From: Nitriliruptorales bacterium
GTDB taxonomy: Bacteria > Actinomycetota > Nitriliruptoria > Euzebyales > Egibacteraceae
Assembly: GCA_007133145.1 (NCBI GenBank)
Contig: SLNF01000285.1
Span: 1-22,273 of the forward strand
Direction: 5' to 3'
Length of the DNA stretch: 22,273 bases
A program made the translations under genes and the position numbers. The notes beneath the pieces were generated by a model. It did no database searches. It worked only from the letters and a program-made list of their open reading frames with translations, and was not told the origin of the DNA. Positions within the stretch are counted from its first letter, which is position 1, and the number at the start of each line of letters is the position of its first letter. Shown here piece by piece: positions 1-6,703 of the stretch.

Positions 1-662
1 GCGAGCTCGCCGATCCGCACGGACTGGAAGCGCAGCACCTCGGCGATCGTGGCCAGGCCGAAGGCGATCGCGACGAGGTGCAGGGCGACGCCGATCCGTC
101 GAACCGCCTCGAGGACGACGAAGGACTGCTCGGTCGCGACGAGGTCGGCAGCTGCGGTGATCTGCGCCGCGACGACGACGTGGCCGATCACCGCGGCGAT
201 GATCGCCATCATGCCCATCATCATCAGCGCGAGCATGAGCTTGGCCGTGGTCGGCATCCTCAGCGTCTGCACGTGCCCAGCGACGGCCTGCTGCAGCCGC
301 CCCCCCGCGTCGCGGAAGATCCCCAGGATGCGGGCGATCGCGAAGGCGATCGCCGATAGCACGGCGGTGAAGCCGAGGAACATCGCACCGGCGATGACGT
401 GATCGAGTCGGGCGAGCAGGACCGCGTCGCCGGGGGCGCCCGCAACGACGTCGGCGCGCATGATGCCGAGGATCATCGCGGCGGTGAAGCCCATGAGTCC
501 CATGACGAGCATCGGGGCCCACAGGCGCTCACCCATGCGCTGGGGGAGGTTCGTGCCGAGACTCTGCTCGGAGCCGTCGACGACGAACGCGTCGTCGCGG
601 GGCTCGAGGTGACGGGGGACCGCGTTGGCGGCGGTCGTCTTCGTTGACGTGTCAATGCTCAT
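1..662 (-). CDS. Six-helix membrane protein, 3' end cut by window edge (paralogue of the 674-1618 gene)
   Basis: Starts at ATG 662-660 and stays open to the left edge, so about 220 N-terminal residues are visible and the stop is missing. The protein begins with a polar stretch of about 40 residues (MSIDTSTKTTAANAVPRHLE), then hydrophobic helices. The first is in 'ERLWAPMLVMGLMGFTAAM'; others surround a hydrophilic loop containing VQTLRMPTTAK. Near the edge it reads TIAEVLRFQSVRIGEL. These landmarks recur in the same order in the upstream neighbour (VQTLRMPAPAK, ALGFQFHRIRQL), so the two are tandem paralogues. The neighbour's stop lies 11 bases upstream, so they are probably cotranscribed. I do not recognise the family; no catalytic or cofactor motif is visible. 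It is likely an inner-membrane protein under control of the linked Crp-type regulator (inference). Confidence 0.8.
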   Translation of the reverse strand, partial: MSIDTSTKTTAANAVPRHLEPRDDAFVVDGSEQSLGTNLPQRMGERLWAPMLVMGLMGFTAAMILGIMRADVVAGAPGDAVLLARLDHVIAGAMFLGFTAVLSAIAFAIARILGIFRDAGGRLQQAVAGHVQTLRMPTTAKLMLALMMMGMMAIIAAVIGHVVVAAQITAAADLVATEQSFVVLEAVRRIGVALHLVAIAFGLATIAEVLRFQSVRIGEL

Positions 663-673
663 GACCTGACCTC

Positions 674-1618
674 TCAGTTGCCGGCGACGGCGAGTTGGCG
701 GATGCGGTGGAACTGGAACCCCAGCGCCTTGGCGATGCTCGCCAGCGCGAGGACGATGCCGGCGAGCAGCAGGCCCAGCGCGACCTCACGGAAGGGGCCG
801 AGCCAGCTCACCCACACGGCGTAGGTGGCGGCGTCGCCGGCCATCGACGCGGCGACGCCGTACAACGCGAACTGTGCGATCGCGGCCATCATCCCGAGCG
901 CCATGAGGCCGATGAAGGCCTTCGCGGGCGCAGGCATGCGGAGGGTCTGCACGGGCGCGCCGAGGGAGTGCTGGACCTCGGCGCCGCCACGGCGCAGGGA
1001 GGACAGGATCGTGCCGAGCAGGAACGAGATCCCGCTCAGCAGGAGGCCCTCGCCGAGGAAGAGCGTCCCCTGGCTCCACGCCGCGGCCACCCGGAAGGCC
1101 TCCGTGCCGCCGGCCAGCGACGAGGTCCAGAGCCCGAGCAGGAGACCGGCGGCGAGCGCCATCGCGCCCATCGCCAGGACGGGCAGCCACAGCAGCTCGG
1201 CCATCCGGTGGATCGTCAGTGGGGCCGGGGGGCCGCTCGAGGTGCTCGCGGGCCCGAAGGGGGTGTCGAGGTCGCCGCTGGCCGCGGCCTTGGGCTCGCT
1301 GGCGGCGCCGGCCCTGAGCGCGGCGAGCGCAGCACTGACCGCGTTGACCCGTCGCCACAGGGCGAGGACGATGCCGATGAGGACGAGGGCGATGCCGATC
1401 TTGGTGACACCCAGCCCGAAGGTGGAGGCAGCGAAGGCCCCGGCGAGGGCGCCGGCGCTCTCGGCCACGGCCGGGGCGCTCGTGAGGTTGATCACCGCGG
1501 CGACGCCGACGATGACGAGCCCGAGGCCCGCGGTCGCGAGCCCGGCGCTGCGGTGCCAGGTCTGCGTATCGGGCCGCTCGGTCGGGGGCGGTCGTTCGAT
1601 CCAGGCGGTTCTGCTCAT
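674..1618 (-). CDS. Six-helix membrane protein of unknown function
   Basis: Encodes 314 residues from ATG 1618. An in-frame start 96 bases further upstream exists, but this ATG has a good GGAGGAGA ribosome site 5-6 bases before it and the extra residues look non-native. About six transmembrane segments are visible: two N-terminal (about 25-46 and 65-90), then a Pro/Ser/Ala-rich cytosol-like linker (about 100-135), then four more. The C-terminal four-helix part aligns with the downstream gene, sharing an LW..VL.MG.M motif, VQTLRMP and a terminal FQ..RI motif. No heme, metal or catalytic motif stands out. It lies between a Crp/Fnr-type regulator gene (108 bases upstream, same strand) and its own paralogue. 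Function unknown; a membrane role in redox or stress physiology is only suggested by the linked regulators. Confidence 0.85.
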   Translation of the reverse strand: MSRTAWIERPPPTERPDTQTWHRSAGLATAGLGLVIVGVAAVINLTSAPAVAESAGALAGAFAASTFGLGVTKIGIALVLIGIVLALWRRVNAVSAALAALRAGAASEPKAAASGDLDTPFGPASTSSGPPAPLTIHRMAELLWLPVLAMGAMALAAGLLLGLWTSSLAGGTEAFRVAAAWSQGTLFLGEGLLLSGISFLLGTILSSLRRGGAEVQHSLGAPVQTLRMPAPAKAFIGLMALGMMAAIAQFALYGVAASMAGDAATYAVWVSWLGPFREVALGLLLAGIVLALASIAKALGFQFHRIRQLAVAGN

Positions 1619-1726
1619 CGTTCTCTCCTCCCGGTGGCCGGCCGGCGCCGGTCCGCTCGTGGTGGAACCCCTCTGCCATCTCGGCGGCGTCCAGGACTGT
1701 CGCGCGAAGCACACTTCCGCTCGCGG

Positions 1727-2371
1727 TCAGCGGAGCTCCTGCGCCAAGCCCTCGGCGTCGAGCACCTCGACGCACCGGTAGTGCCGTCGCAGGTGGCCGG
1801 CCTCCTCGAAGGCTCCCAACACCCGGTTGACGCTCGGGCGTGTGGCACCGAGGAGGTCGGCGATCGTGCCTTGTGACAGCGCGACGTCGCCGGACCCGGA
1901 CCCTGCCTCCTCCAGCAGGAGGGCCGCGACCTGCTTTGTCAGACCGCTGGCCGTGGTCGTCAGGAGGCGGCGCTGCGTCCGCTCGAGGCGGCAGGCGACC
2001 GAGGACAGGACGCGGCGGCAGGCCTGCGGGCGCTGGTCGAGCATGGCCAAGAAGTGGGCGGCGTCGAGCTCGATGACCCGGACGTCGCTGGCGGCACGGG
2101 CGCCGAAGAGCGTCGGCAGTGCGCACAGCAGCGCGACGTCGCCGTAGGTCTCACCGGCGCGCAGGACCTGCAGCACCTCGCGCCGTCCGCGTCGTCGGTG
2201 CGTGAGCTCGACCTCGCCGCTGAGGATGATCCCGATCCGCTCGACGGTGGTCGCCTCGTCGAGCAGCGGGCTGCCGGCGGCGGCGTGGCGGACACCGAGC
2301 AGTCGCTCGAGCTCGGCGACCTCGGCGTCGGTGAACGGGGTCACCTCAGCACGACCGCGGCAGGACGTCAT
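1727..2371 (-). CDS. Crp/Fnr-family transcriptional regulator
   Basis: Encodes 214 residues from ATG 2371; a TTG 24 bases further upstream in frame is less likely. The N-terminal half is a cyclic-nucleotide-binding-type beta barrel, with GEVELTHRRRGRREVLQVL followed by 'GETYGDVALLCALP', and then the dimerisation helix (FLAMLDQRPQACRRVLSSVA). The C-terminus is a Crp-type winged helix-turn-helix, with LSQGTIADLLGATRPSVNR as the recognition region. The cysteines are not arranged like an Fnr [4Fe-4S] ligand set, so an oxygen-sensing Fnr is unlikely. The effector is unknown. The gene heads a same-strand group with two membrane-protein paralogues and is divergent from a SigR-like sigma gene. A GGAAT-N18-GTT promoter points at it from the shared 207-base gap, predicting sigma-dependent expression with a leader of roughly 100 bases. 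Confidence 0.88.
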   Translation of the reverse strand: MTSCRGRAEVTPFTDAEVAELERLLGVRHAAAGSPLLDEATTVERIGIILSGEVELTHRRRGRREVLQVLRAGETYGDVALLCALPTLFGARAASDVRVIELDAAHFLAMLDQRPQACRRVLSSVACRLERTQRRLLTTTASGLTKQVAALLLEEAGSGSGDVALSQGTIADLLGATRPSVNRVLGAFEEAGHLRRHYRCVEVLDAEGLAQELR

Positions 2372-2479
2372 CGGGCTCGGGCCGGGCGCAGCCAACGCCG
2401 GGTGCTGCGTGTGCGCGCCGGCTGCGCAGGGTCGCGGTCACGTGCCACCTCCCCGACGGGTGTGCGGCGGTGCGCGGGC

Positions 2480-2505
2480 AACCGGTGCGGGGCCCGCGGC
2501 ATTCC
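2480..2505 (-). promoter_or_regulatory. SigR-type promoter (GGAAT-N18-GTT) for the Crp-family gene
   Basis: Read on the minus strand, GGAAT occupies 2505-2501, then exactly 18 bases, then GTT at 2482-2480. This is the consensus of Streptomyces SigR promoters, and the base before GGAAT is G, also as in SigR promoters. The first ten bases (GGAATGCCGC) are identical to the opposing promoter at 2545, giving a perfect 10-base inverted repeat. The predicted transcript would begin near 2471-2474 and run into the Crp-family gene about 100 bases away. Confidence 0.7.
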
Positions 2506-2544
2506 CCTTCCCGGGTCGGCGAGGCAGGGTGGCGCCAGGCGCGC

Positions 2545-2570
2545 GGAATGCCGCCGTCGACCGCGCCGTT
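2545..2570 (+). promoter_or_regulatory. SigR-type promoter (GGAAT-N18-GTT) for the sigma/anti-sigma operon
   Basis: GGAAT at 2545-2549 and GTT at 2568-2570 are separated by exactly 18 bases; the full elements read CGGAAT and CGTT, matching the SigR consensus. The site immediately precedes the SigR-like gene, so it is an autoregulatory promoter as in Streptomyces sigR. The start codon ATG is only eight bases beyond GTT, so transcription is predicted to begin at or next to the ATG, giving a leaderless message. No ribosome binding site is visible there, in agreement. Confidence 0.78.
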
Positions 2571-2578
2571 CCCTCCAC

Positions 2579-3160
2579 ATGTCCGCAGACGACCGCGCGC
2601 AGCGCAGTGAGGGCACGACGGCGACCGACCGTGACGTCGAGCAGCGGTTCCGTGAGCAGGTGCTCTCCGAGCTGCCGGTGCTCCTGCGCGTCGGTCGTCG
2701 TCTCACCCTCGACGCGGGCGACGCGGAGGACCTCGTCCAGGACACGCTCGTGCGGGCCTACCGCGCCTTCGACCGCTTCGACGGCCGCTACCCGCGCGCG
2801 TGGCTGCTCACCATCCTGCGCAACACGCACCGCAATGCGCTGCGCAAGCGCCGCCCCGACCTCATGGACGACGAGGTGGCGCACCGGATCCCCGACCAGG
2901 GGGCGGCCGGCCGTGCGGACGGCGTGCCGGACGCGGCACTGCACGACGAGCTCGATCCGATCGTGCGGACGTCGCTCGGGTCGTTGTCGGCAAGGCATCG
3001 TGCCGTCATCGCCCTGGTCGACCTCGACGGGCTGACCTACAAGGAGGCGGCGCACATGCTCGACGTCCCTGTTGGCACGGTGATGAGCCGACTGCACCGC
3101 GCACGGGCCAAGGTGCGCGCCCAGCTCGAAGCCGAGGGGATCACGGGGGCGCCACGATGA
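2579..3160 (+). CDS. sigR: ECF RNA polymerase sigma factor, SigR-like
   Basis: Encodes 193 residues from ATG 2579. Region 2 (about 26-95) contains the core-binding motif DAEDLVQDTLVRAYRAF and the DNA-melting segment around 'RAWLLTILRNTHRNALRKR'. Region 4 (about 125-185) contains LSARHRAVIALVDLDGLTYK and VPVGTVMSRLHRAR, which recognises the -35 element. Both match the SigR group of thiol-oxidative-stress sigma factors closely. The gene overlaps the next one by four bases (ATGA), and that gene encodes an RsrA-like zinc anti-sigma factor. Its own promoter has the exact SigR consensus, supporting positive autoregulation. There is no Shine-Dalgarno sequence before the ATG; a leaderless transcript is likely. 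The upstream reading frame is open but lacks coding character. The SigR assignment rests on sequence resemblance, operon partner and promoter together. Confidence 0.88.
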   Translation: MSADDRAQRSEGTTATDRDVEQRFREQVLSELPVLLRVGRRLTLDAGDAEDLVQDTLVRAYRAFDRFDGRYPRAWLLTILRNTHRNALRKRRPDLMDDEVAHRIPDQGAAGRADGVPDAALHDELDPIVRTSLGSLSARHRAVIALVDLDGLTYKEAAHMLDVPVGTVMSRLHRARAKVRAQLEAEGITGAPR

Positions 3161-3453
3161 CGCTCGTCGGCCCGAACCCCGGGCTGCGCATCTCTGAGGA
3201 GCCGGTCTGCCTTGAGGTCGTCGCGGCCCTGCAGGCCCACCTCGACGGTGAGCTCGCCGAGCGCGACGCCCCCCGGATCGCCGGGCACCTCGCCCGCTGC
3301 GCGCGTTGCGCCTCGGAGGCCGCCACCGTGCGGGAGGTCATCGACCGCATCCGGCGGCAGCGCCCTGCGCTCGACCTCGGGGCCCTCGGGCGGCTCACAG
3401 GGGTCGTCGAGCGCTTCGGTGGGCCTGACAGGCCGGTGCGGCCGGCCCCGTGA
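3157..3453 (+). CDS. rsrA: Zinc-binding anti-sigma factor, RsrA-like
   Basis: Encodes 98 residues; the ATG overlaps the sigma stop (ATGA), indicating translational coupling. It carries the ZAS signature HLARCARC (H44-x3-C48-x2-C51) plus an upstream cysteine C18. The spacings C18 to H44, C48 and C51 (26, then 4, then 3) equal those of the Streptomyces RsrA ligands C11, H37, C41 and C44, as I recall them. In RsrA, oxidation of thiols releases zinc, forms a disulfide and frees SigR. The same switch is expected here, with C18 and C51 or C48 as the likely redox pair (inference). The C-terminal tail after about residue 65 is basic and Pro/Gly-rich and lacks further cysteines. Only the core zinc/redox ligands are shared with RsrA, so the overall sequence is divergent. 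Confidence 0.82.
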   Translation: MTLVGPNPGLRISEEPVCLEVVAALQAHLDGELAERDAPRIAGHLARCARCASEAATVREVIDRIRRQRPALDLGALGRLTGVVERFGGPDRPVRPAP

Positions 3454-3508
3454 GCGCGCAGGCTCGTGACGTGGCGCGCAGGCAGGCGCCGACGGCTCTC
3501 CGAGGGCC

Positions 3509-3537
3509 TTTCGGCGCAGGCGGGGGTCGACTACGGT
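3509..3537 (+). promoter_or_regulatory. Possible housekeeping promoter for the histidine kinase
   Basis: TTTCGG (3509-3514) and TACGGT (3532-3537) are spaced by exactly 17 bases in the gap between the anti-sigma gene and the kinase. The -10 fits the actinobacterial TANNNT pattern; the -35 is weak. It would start transcription near 3544, giving a leader of about 33 bases before the chosen GTG. Confidence 0.4.
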
Positions 3538-3576
3538 GGGGGCACCGACCGCGCCACCGCCGGGGGGAGCGTCGCC

Positions 3577-5445
3577 GTGCCGCAGCGGGAACTCGTCGAC
3601 CGTGCCCAGCAGGCCGTCCTCGCCTCCTCGCCGCTCGCGGTCGTCGCCGCCGACACCAACGGCCGGGTCGTCGTGTGGAACCCGCAAGCCGAGCGGCTCT
3701 TCGGCTGGCGCGCCGAGGAGGCCCTCGGACGACCGCTGCTCGAGCTCGGGCTCATCCCCGCGGGGGAGGAGGCCGCACAGTTCGGGGCGCAGCGGCGTCT
3801 CGCGCTCGCCGGGGTGGGCACCGACCAGGCGCTCGAGGCCACGCGGCTGCGGCGCGATGGCAGCGCCTTCGTCGCGCGCATCTGGCCCGCGCCCCTGCGT
3901 GACGCCGCAGGCGAGCTCACCGGCTTCCTCGGCTTCGTCACCGACATCACCGAGGAGCGGCGCCGCGAGGAGTCCCGGCGCGTCGACGAGGAGCGCTTCC
4001 GGGCGATCTTCCGGCGCTCCCACGATGCGATCCTCATCTTCGACCCCGAGCTCGACGCGCTGCTCGACGCGAGCCCCAGCGCCTGCGACATGCTCGGCTA
4101 CAGCCGCGACGAGCTCCTGCGCCAGCGGCCCTCGGCGATCCACGCCCACGAGCCCGCGGCCTTCGCCCGCTTCGTCGAGCGGATCCGCGCCGACGGCGCT
4201 GCGCGGACCGACCAACTCACCTGCCTGGACCGCCAGGGTGACGCCGTGCCCTGCGAGATCGCCGCCTCGTGGCTGGGCCTCGGCGAGCGGGCCTGGGTCA
4301 TGGCCATCATCCGCGACGTGCGCGACCGCCGGCGGATGGAGGCGCGCCTGCGTGAGGCCGAGCAGCGCTACCGCGACCTCTACGTGCGAGCGCCGTTCGC
4401 CTACTTCTCCGTCGACGCCGGGGGACGGATCCGCCTCGCCAACCGGGCCGCCGCCGAGCTCCTCGGCCGAGAGGACCTCGTCGGCAGCGCCGTCCTCGAC
4501 CTCTACGACCCCGACCGGCCCGAGGGGCGCCCGCGGGCCGAGCGGCTCCTCGAGCGCTTCCGGGCGGGTGAGGAGATCCGCGGCGAGGAGCTCGCGATGC
4601 GCGCCGCCGACGGGCGCACGGTCTGGATCGCGCTGTCGGTGAGCCCGGTCCTGGACGAGGCCGGCGCGGTCGTCGCGAGCCGCTCGATCGCCGAGGACGT
4701 CACCGCCCGCAAACTCGCCGAGGAGGAGCTCGCGGCGTCCCTGGCCGACCTCGAGCGGGTCAACGGCGAGCTGCAACAGCTCGCCTTCGGCGTCGCTCAC
4801 GATCTCGCCGCGCCGCTGCGCACCGTCAGCGCCTACACCCGGCTGCTGCAGGCCCGCTACCGCGCGTACCTCGACGACGACGCCGCCGAGCTCGCCGGCT
4901 TCGTCGAGGACGGTGCCGCGCAGCTGCGGCGGCTCTCCGAGGGGCTGCTCGGCTACGCCGAGGCCGGTGAGGCACGCGAGGAGCCCGGCGAGGTCGACGT
5001 CGGCGCGCTCGTCGAGCGGACGTGCCGGGCGCTCGCCGCCGAGATCGCCGAGTCGGGGGCACGTGTGGACGTGGGCGCGCTGCCGACGGTCTGGGGGGAG
5101 GAGCGCGGTCTCGGCATGGTCGTGCAGAACCTCGTCGGCAATGCGCTGCGCTACGCCACGCCCGGCCAGCGCCCCCTCGTGGAGGTCGCCGCCCACCGCG
5201 AGCCCGGCGCCTGGCGCTTCGAGGTGGTCGACGACGGCATCGGGATCGATCCGGCCATGCACGAACGCGTGTTCGGGATGTTCGCTCGTGGCAAGGACCA
5301 CGGTCAGCGTGGCGGCGCCGGCATCGGCCTGGCGGTCTGCCGCCGGGTCGTCGAGCGCCACGGCGGCCGCATCTGGGTCCGGTCGGCGCCGGGGCAAGGC
5401 AGCGCCTTCTGCTTCACGGTGCCGGATCGGCCCCACCCGCGGTGA
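3577..5445 (+). CDS. Soluble multi-PAS sensor histidine kinase
   Basis: Encodes 622 residues from GTG 3577, chosen because GGGGGGAG lies seven bases upstream; an earlier in-frame GTG at 3466 has no ribosome site and adds a low-complexity stretch. There are three PAS domains (about 11-128, 138-251 and 263-378); the first contains the PAS core 'GRVVVWNPQAERLFGW'. Next is a phytochrome-type dimerisation domain with the phospho-acceptor H408 in FGVAHDLAAPLRTV. The HATPase domain has an N box (VVQNLVGNALRY), G1 (VVDDGIGIDP), F box (FGMFARG) and G2 (GAGIGLAVCRRVVERHGG). No signal peptide or membrane helix is seen, so it senses a cytoplasmic cue; the ligand is unknown. The H-box type usually pairs with Rcp1-like receivers, and the convergent neighbour carries exactly such a receiver. 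The 3' ends of the two genes overlap by 32 bases. Confidence 0.9.
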   Translation: MPQRELVDRAQQAVLASSPLAVVAADTNGRVVVWNPQAERLFGWRAEEALGRPLLELGLIPAGEEAAQFGAQRRLALAGVGTDQALEATRLRRDGSAFVARIWPAPLRDAAGELTGFLGFVTDITEERRREESRRVDEERFRAIFRRSHDAILIFDPELDALLDASPSACDMLGYSRDELLRQRPSAIHAHEPAAFARFVERIRADGAARTDQLTCLDRQGDAVPCEIAASWLGLGERAWVMAIIRDVRDRRRMEARLREAEQRYRDLYVRAPFAYFSVDAGGRIRLANRAAAELLGREDLVGSAVLDLYDPDRPEGRPRAERLLERFRAGEEIRGEELAMRAADGRTVWIALSVSPVLDEAGAVVASRSIAEDVTARKLAEEELAASLADLERVNGELQQLAFGVAHDLAAPLRTVSAYTRLLQARYRAYLDDDAAELAGFVEDGAAQLRRLSEGLLGYAEAGEAREEPGEVDVGALVERTCRALAAEIAESGARVDVGALPTVWGEERGLGMVVQNLVGNALRYATPGQRPLVEVAAHREPGAWRFEVVDDGIGIDPAMHERVFGMFARGKDHGQRGGAGIGLAVCRRVVERHGGRIWVRSAPGQGSAFCFTVPDRPHPR

Positions 5446-6652
5446 GCGGCCAGAACGCCTCGATGGCGCGGACGACGTCGGCGAAGTCCTCGGGGTCGGT
5501 GGGCTTGGTGAGGTAGCTGTTGGCGTGGAGGTCGTAGCTCCTGGTCACATCGGCCTGCGCGGCCGAGGAGGTGAGCATGACCACGGGGATGCGCCGCAGC
5601 GCGGGGTCGCCCTTGAGCTCGGCGAGCACCTCGAGCCCGCTGCGTCCCGGCAGTCCCACGTCGAGCAGCACGAGGTCGGGGTGGCCGCGCTGTTCGTGCA
5701 GTCGCGTGAGCGCGGCCTCGCCGTCCTCGACCGTCTCGACCGCCATCGGCACCGCACCGGACTCGAGGGCCTCGCGCACGAGGCGCGCGTCGGACGGGGT
5801 GTCCTCCACGAGCAGGATGCGCAGGGCCCGCCCGCGACGGATCGCCGCCGGTGAGGCCTCGACGCCGGGGTCCGCGGCGGCGCCGAGCGCGTCGAGGAGG
5901 TCCTTGGTCCCGTGGCCGCGCAGGATCGCGCGGTGCAGGTCCTCGGTGTCCTCGCTGGGGTCGGAGCCGAGCTCCTCGGCGAGCGCGTGGCGGCAGCGCT
6001 CGTAGGCGCGCAGCGCTGAGGAGCGCCTCCCGGCGAGCTCCTGGCCGAGCATCACCATACGGTGCGCCCGCTCCTCGAGCGGGTCCTGCGCCAGCGCCTC
6101 CTCGGCGTGGTCGAGGGCCGCGGTGGTCTCCCCGGCCTCGAGCGCGGCGAGGGCGGCGTCGACGCGAACGTCGAGGGCCCGTCGCCGGTAGTGCGCCCTC
6201 GTGTCCTCGACCCATTCGGCGTAGGGCTCGTCCTCGAGCACCTCCCCGCGCACGAGGGTCAGGGCGTCCTCGAGCGCGGCGCGTCGCTCGGGGCCGCGTG
6301 GGCGCGTCGCGGCGCGGGCGGCGAGGCGGTCGAAACGGTCGAGGTCGACGAGGAGCTCGCTGCGCTCGAGGCGGTAGGCCTCCGGCTCGGTGACGAGCCG
6401 TGCCCGCTCGCTGCCGAGGGTGCGGCGCAGCAGGGAGGCGTAGGTGTCGATCGTGCCCGCGACGTTGCGCGGTGGCTGCTCGCCCCAGAGGAGGTCGGCG
6501 AGCCGGTCGCGTGTCACCGGTCGGCCGTGGGCCAGCAGGAGGATCTCGAAGATGAGCTTGGGCTTGCGGCCGCCGAAGTCCCGGGGCCCCAGCGCCCGGC
6601 CATCGAGCTCCACCCGGAGCGGGCCGAAGGCTCGGACCACCGGTTGCGCCAT
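5414..6652 (-). CDS. SARP/BTAD-type regulator with C-terminal Rcp1-like receiver domain
   Basis: Encodes 412 residues from ATG 6652, with GAGGAG upstream. Residues about 5-97 are an OmpR-type winged helix, with 'GRPVTRDRLADLLWGEQPPR' and TIDTYASLLRRTLG. Residues about 105-248 are a bacterial transcriptional activator (BTAD) helical domain, with 'DPLEERAHRMVMLGQELAGR' and ALRAYERCRHALAEELG. A linker of about 25 residues leads to a receiver domain (277-400) with acidic pair E283-D284, phospho-acceptor D331 (VLLDVGLPG), T361 and K383 (LTKP). The receiver closely resembles Rcp1, the stand-alone partner of phytochrome-like kinases, including SYDLHANSYLTKP and AIEAFW. SARP regulators normally lack a receiver, so this is a merged output protein, presumably phosphorylated by the convergent kinase (inference). 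It lies 51 bases after the transporter gene on the same strand. Confidence 0.9.
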   Translation of the reverse strand: MAQPVVRAFGPLRVELDGRALGPRDFGGRKPKLIFEILLLAHGRPVTRDRLADLLWGEQPPRNVAGTIDTYASLLRRTLGSERARLVTEPEAYRLERSELLVDLDRFDRLAARAATRPRGPERRAALEDALTLVRGEVLEDEPYAEWVEDTRAHYRRRALDVRVDAALAALEAGETTAALDHAEEALAQDPLEERAHRMVMLGQELAGRRSSALRAYERCRHALAEELGSDPSEDTEDLHRAILRGHGTKDLLDALGAAADPGVEASPAAIRRGRALRILLVEDTPSDARLVREALESGAVPMAVETVEDGEAALTRLHEQRGHPDLVLLDVGLPGRSGLEVLAELKGDPALRRIPVVMLTSSAAQADVTRSYDLHANSYLTKPTDPEDFADVVRAIEAFWPLTAGGADPAP

Positions 6653-6703
6653 CGTGCGCTCCTCGCCCCGACGCTGCCTGCGTTGCGAGCCTACGTCACG
6701 ACC

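Noticed and set aside
3466..3576. Upstream GTG start for the histidine kinase
   Set aside because: It has no ribosome binding site and would translate through the candidate promoter; GTG 3577 has a strong GGGGGGAG site.
3037..5436. A long minus-strand open frame antisense to the histidine kinase
   Set aside because: The kinase frame has a full set of PAS, H, N, G1, F and G2 motifs; the antisense product has none and is biased in composition.
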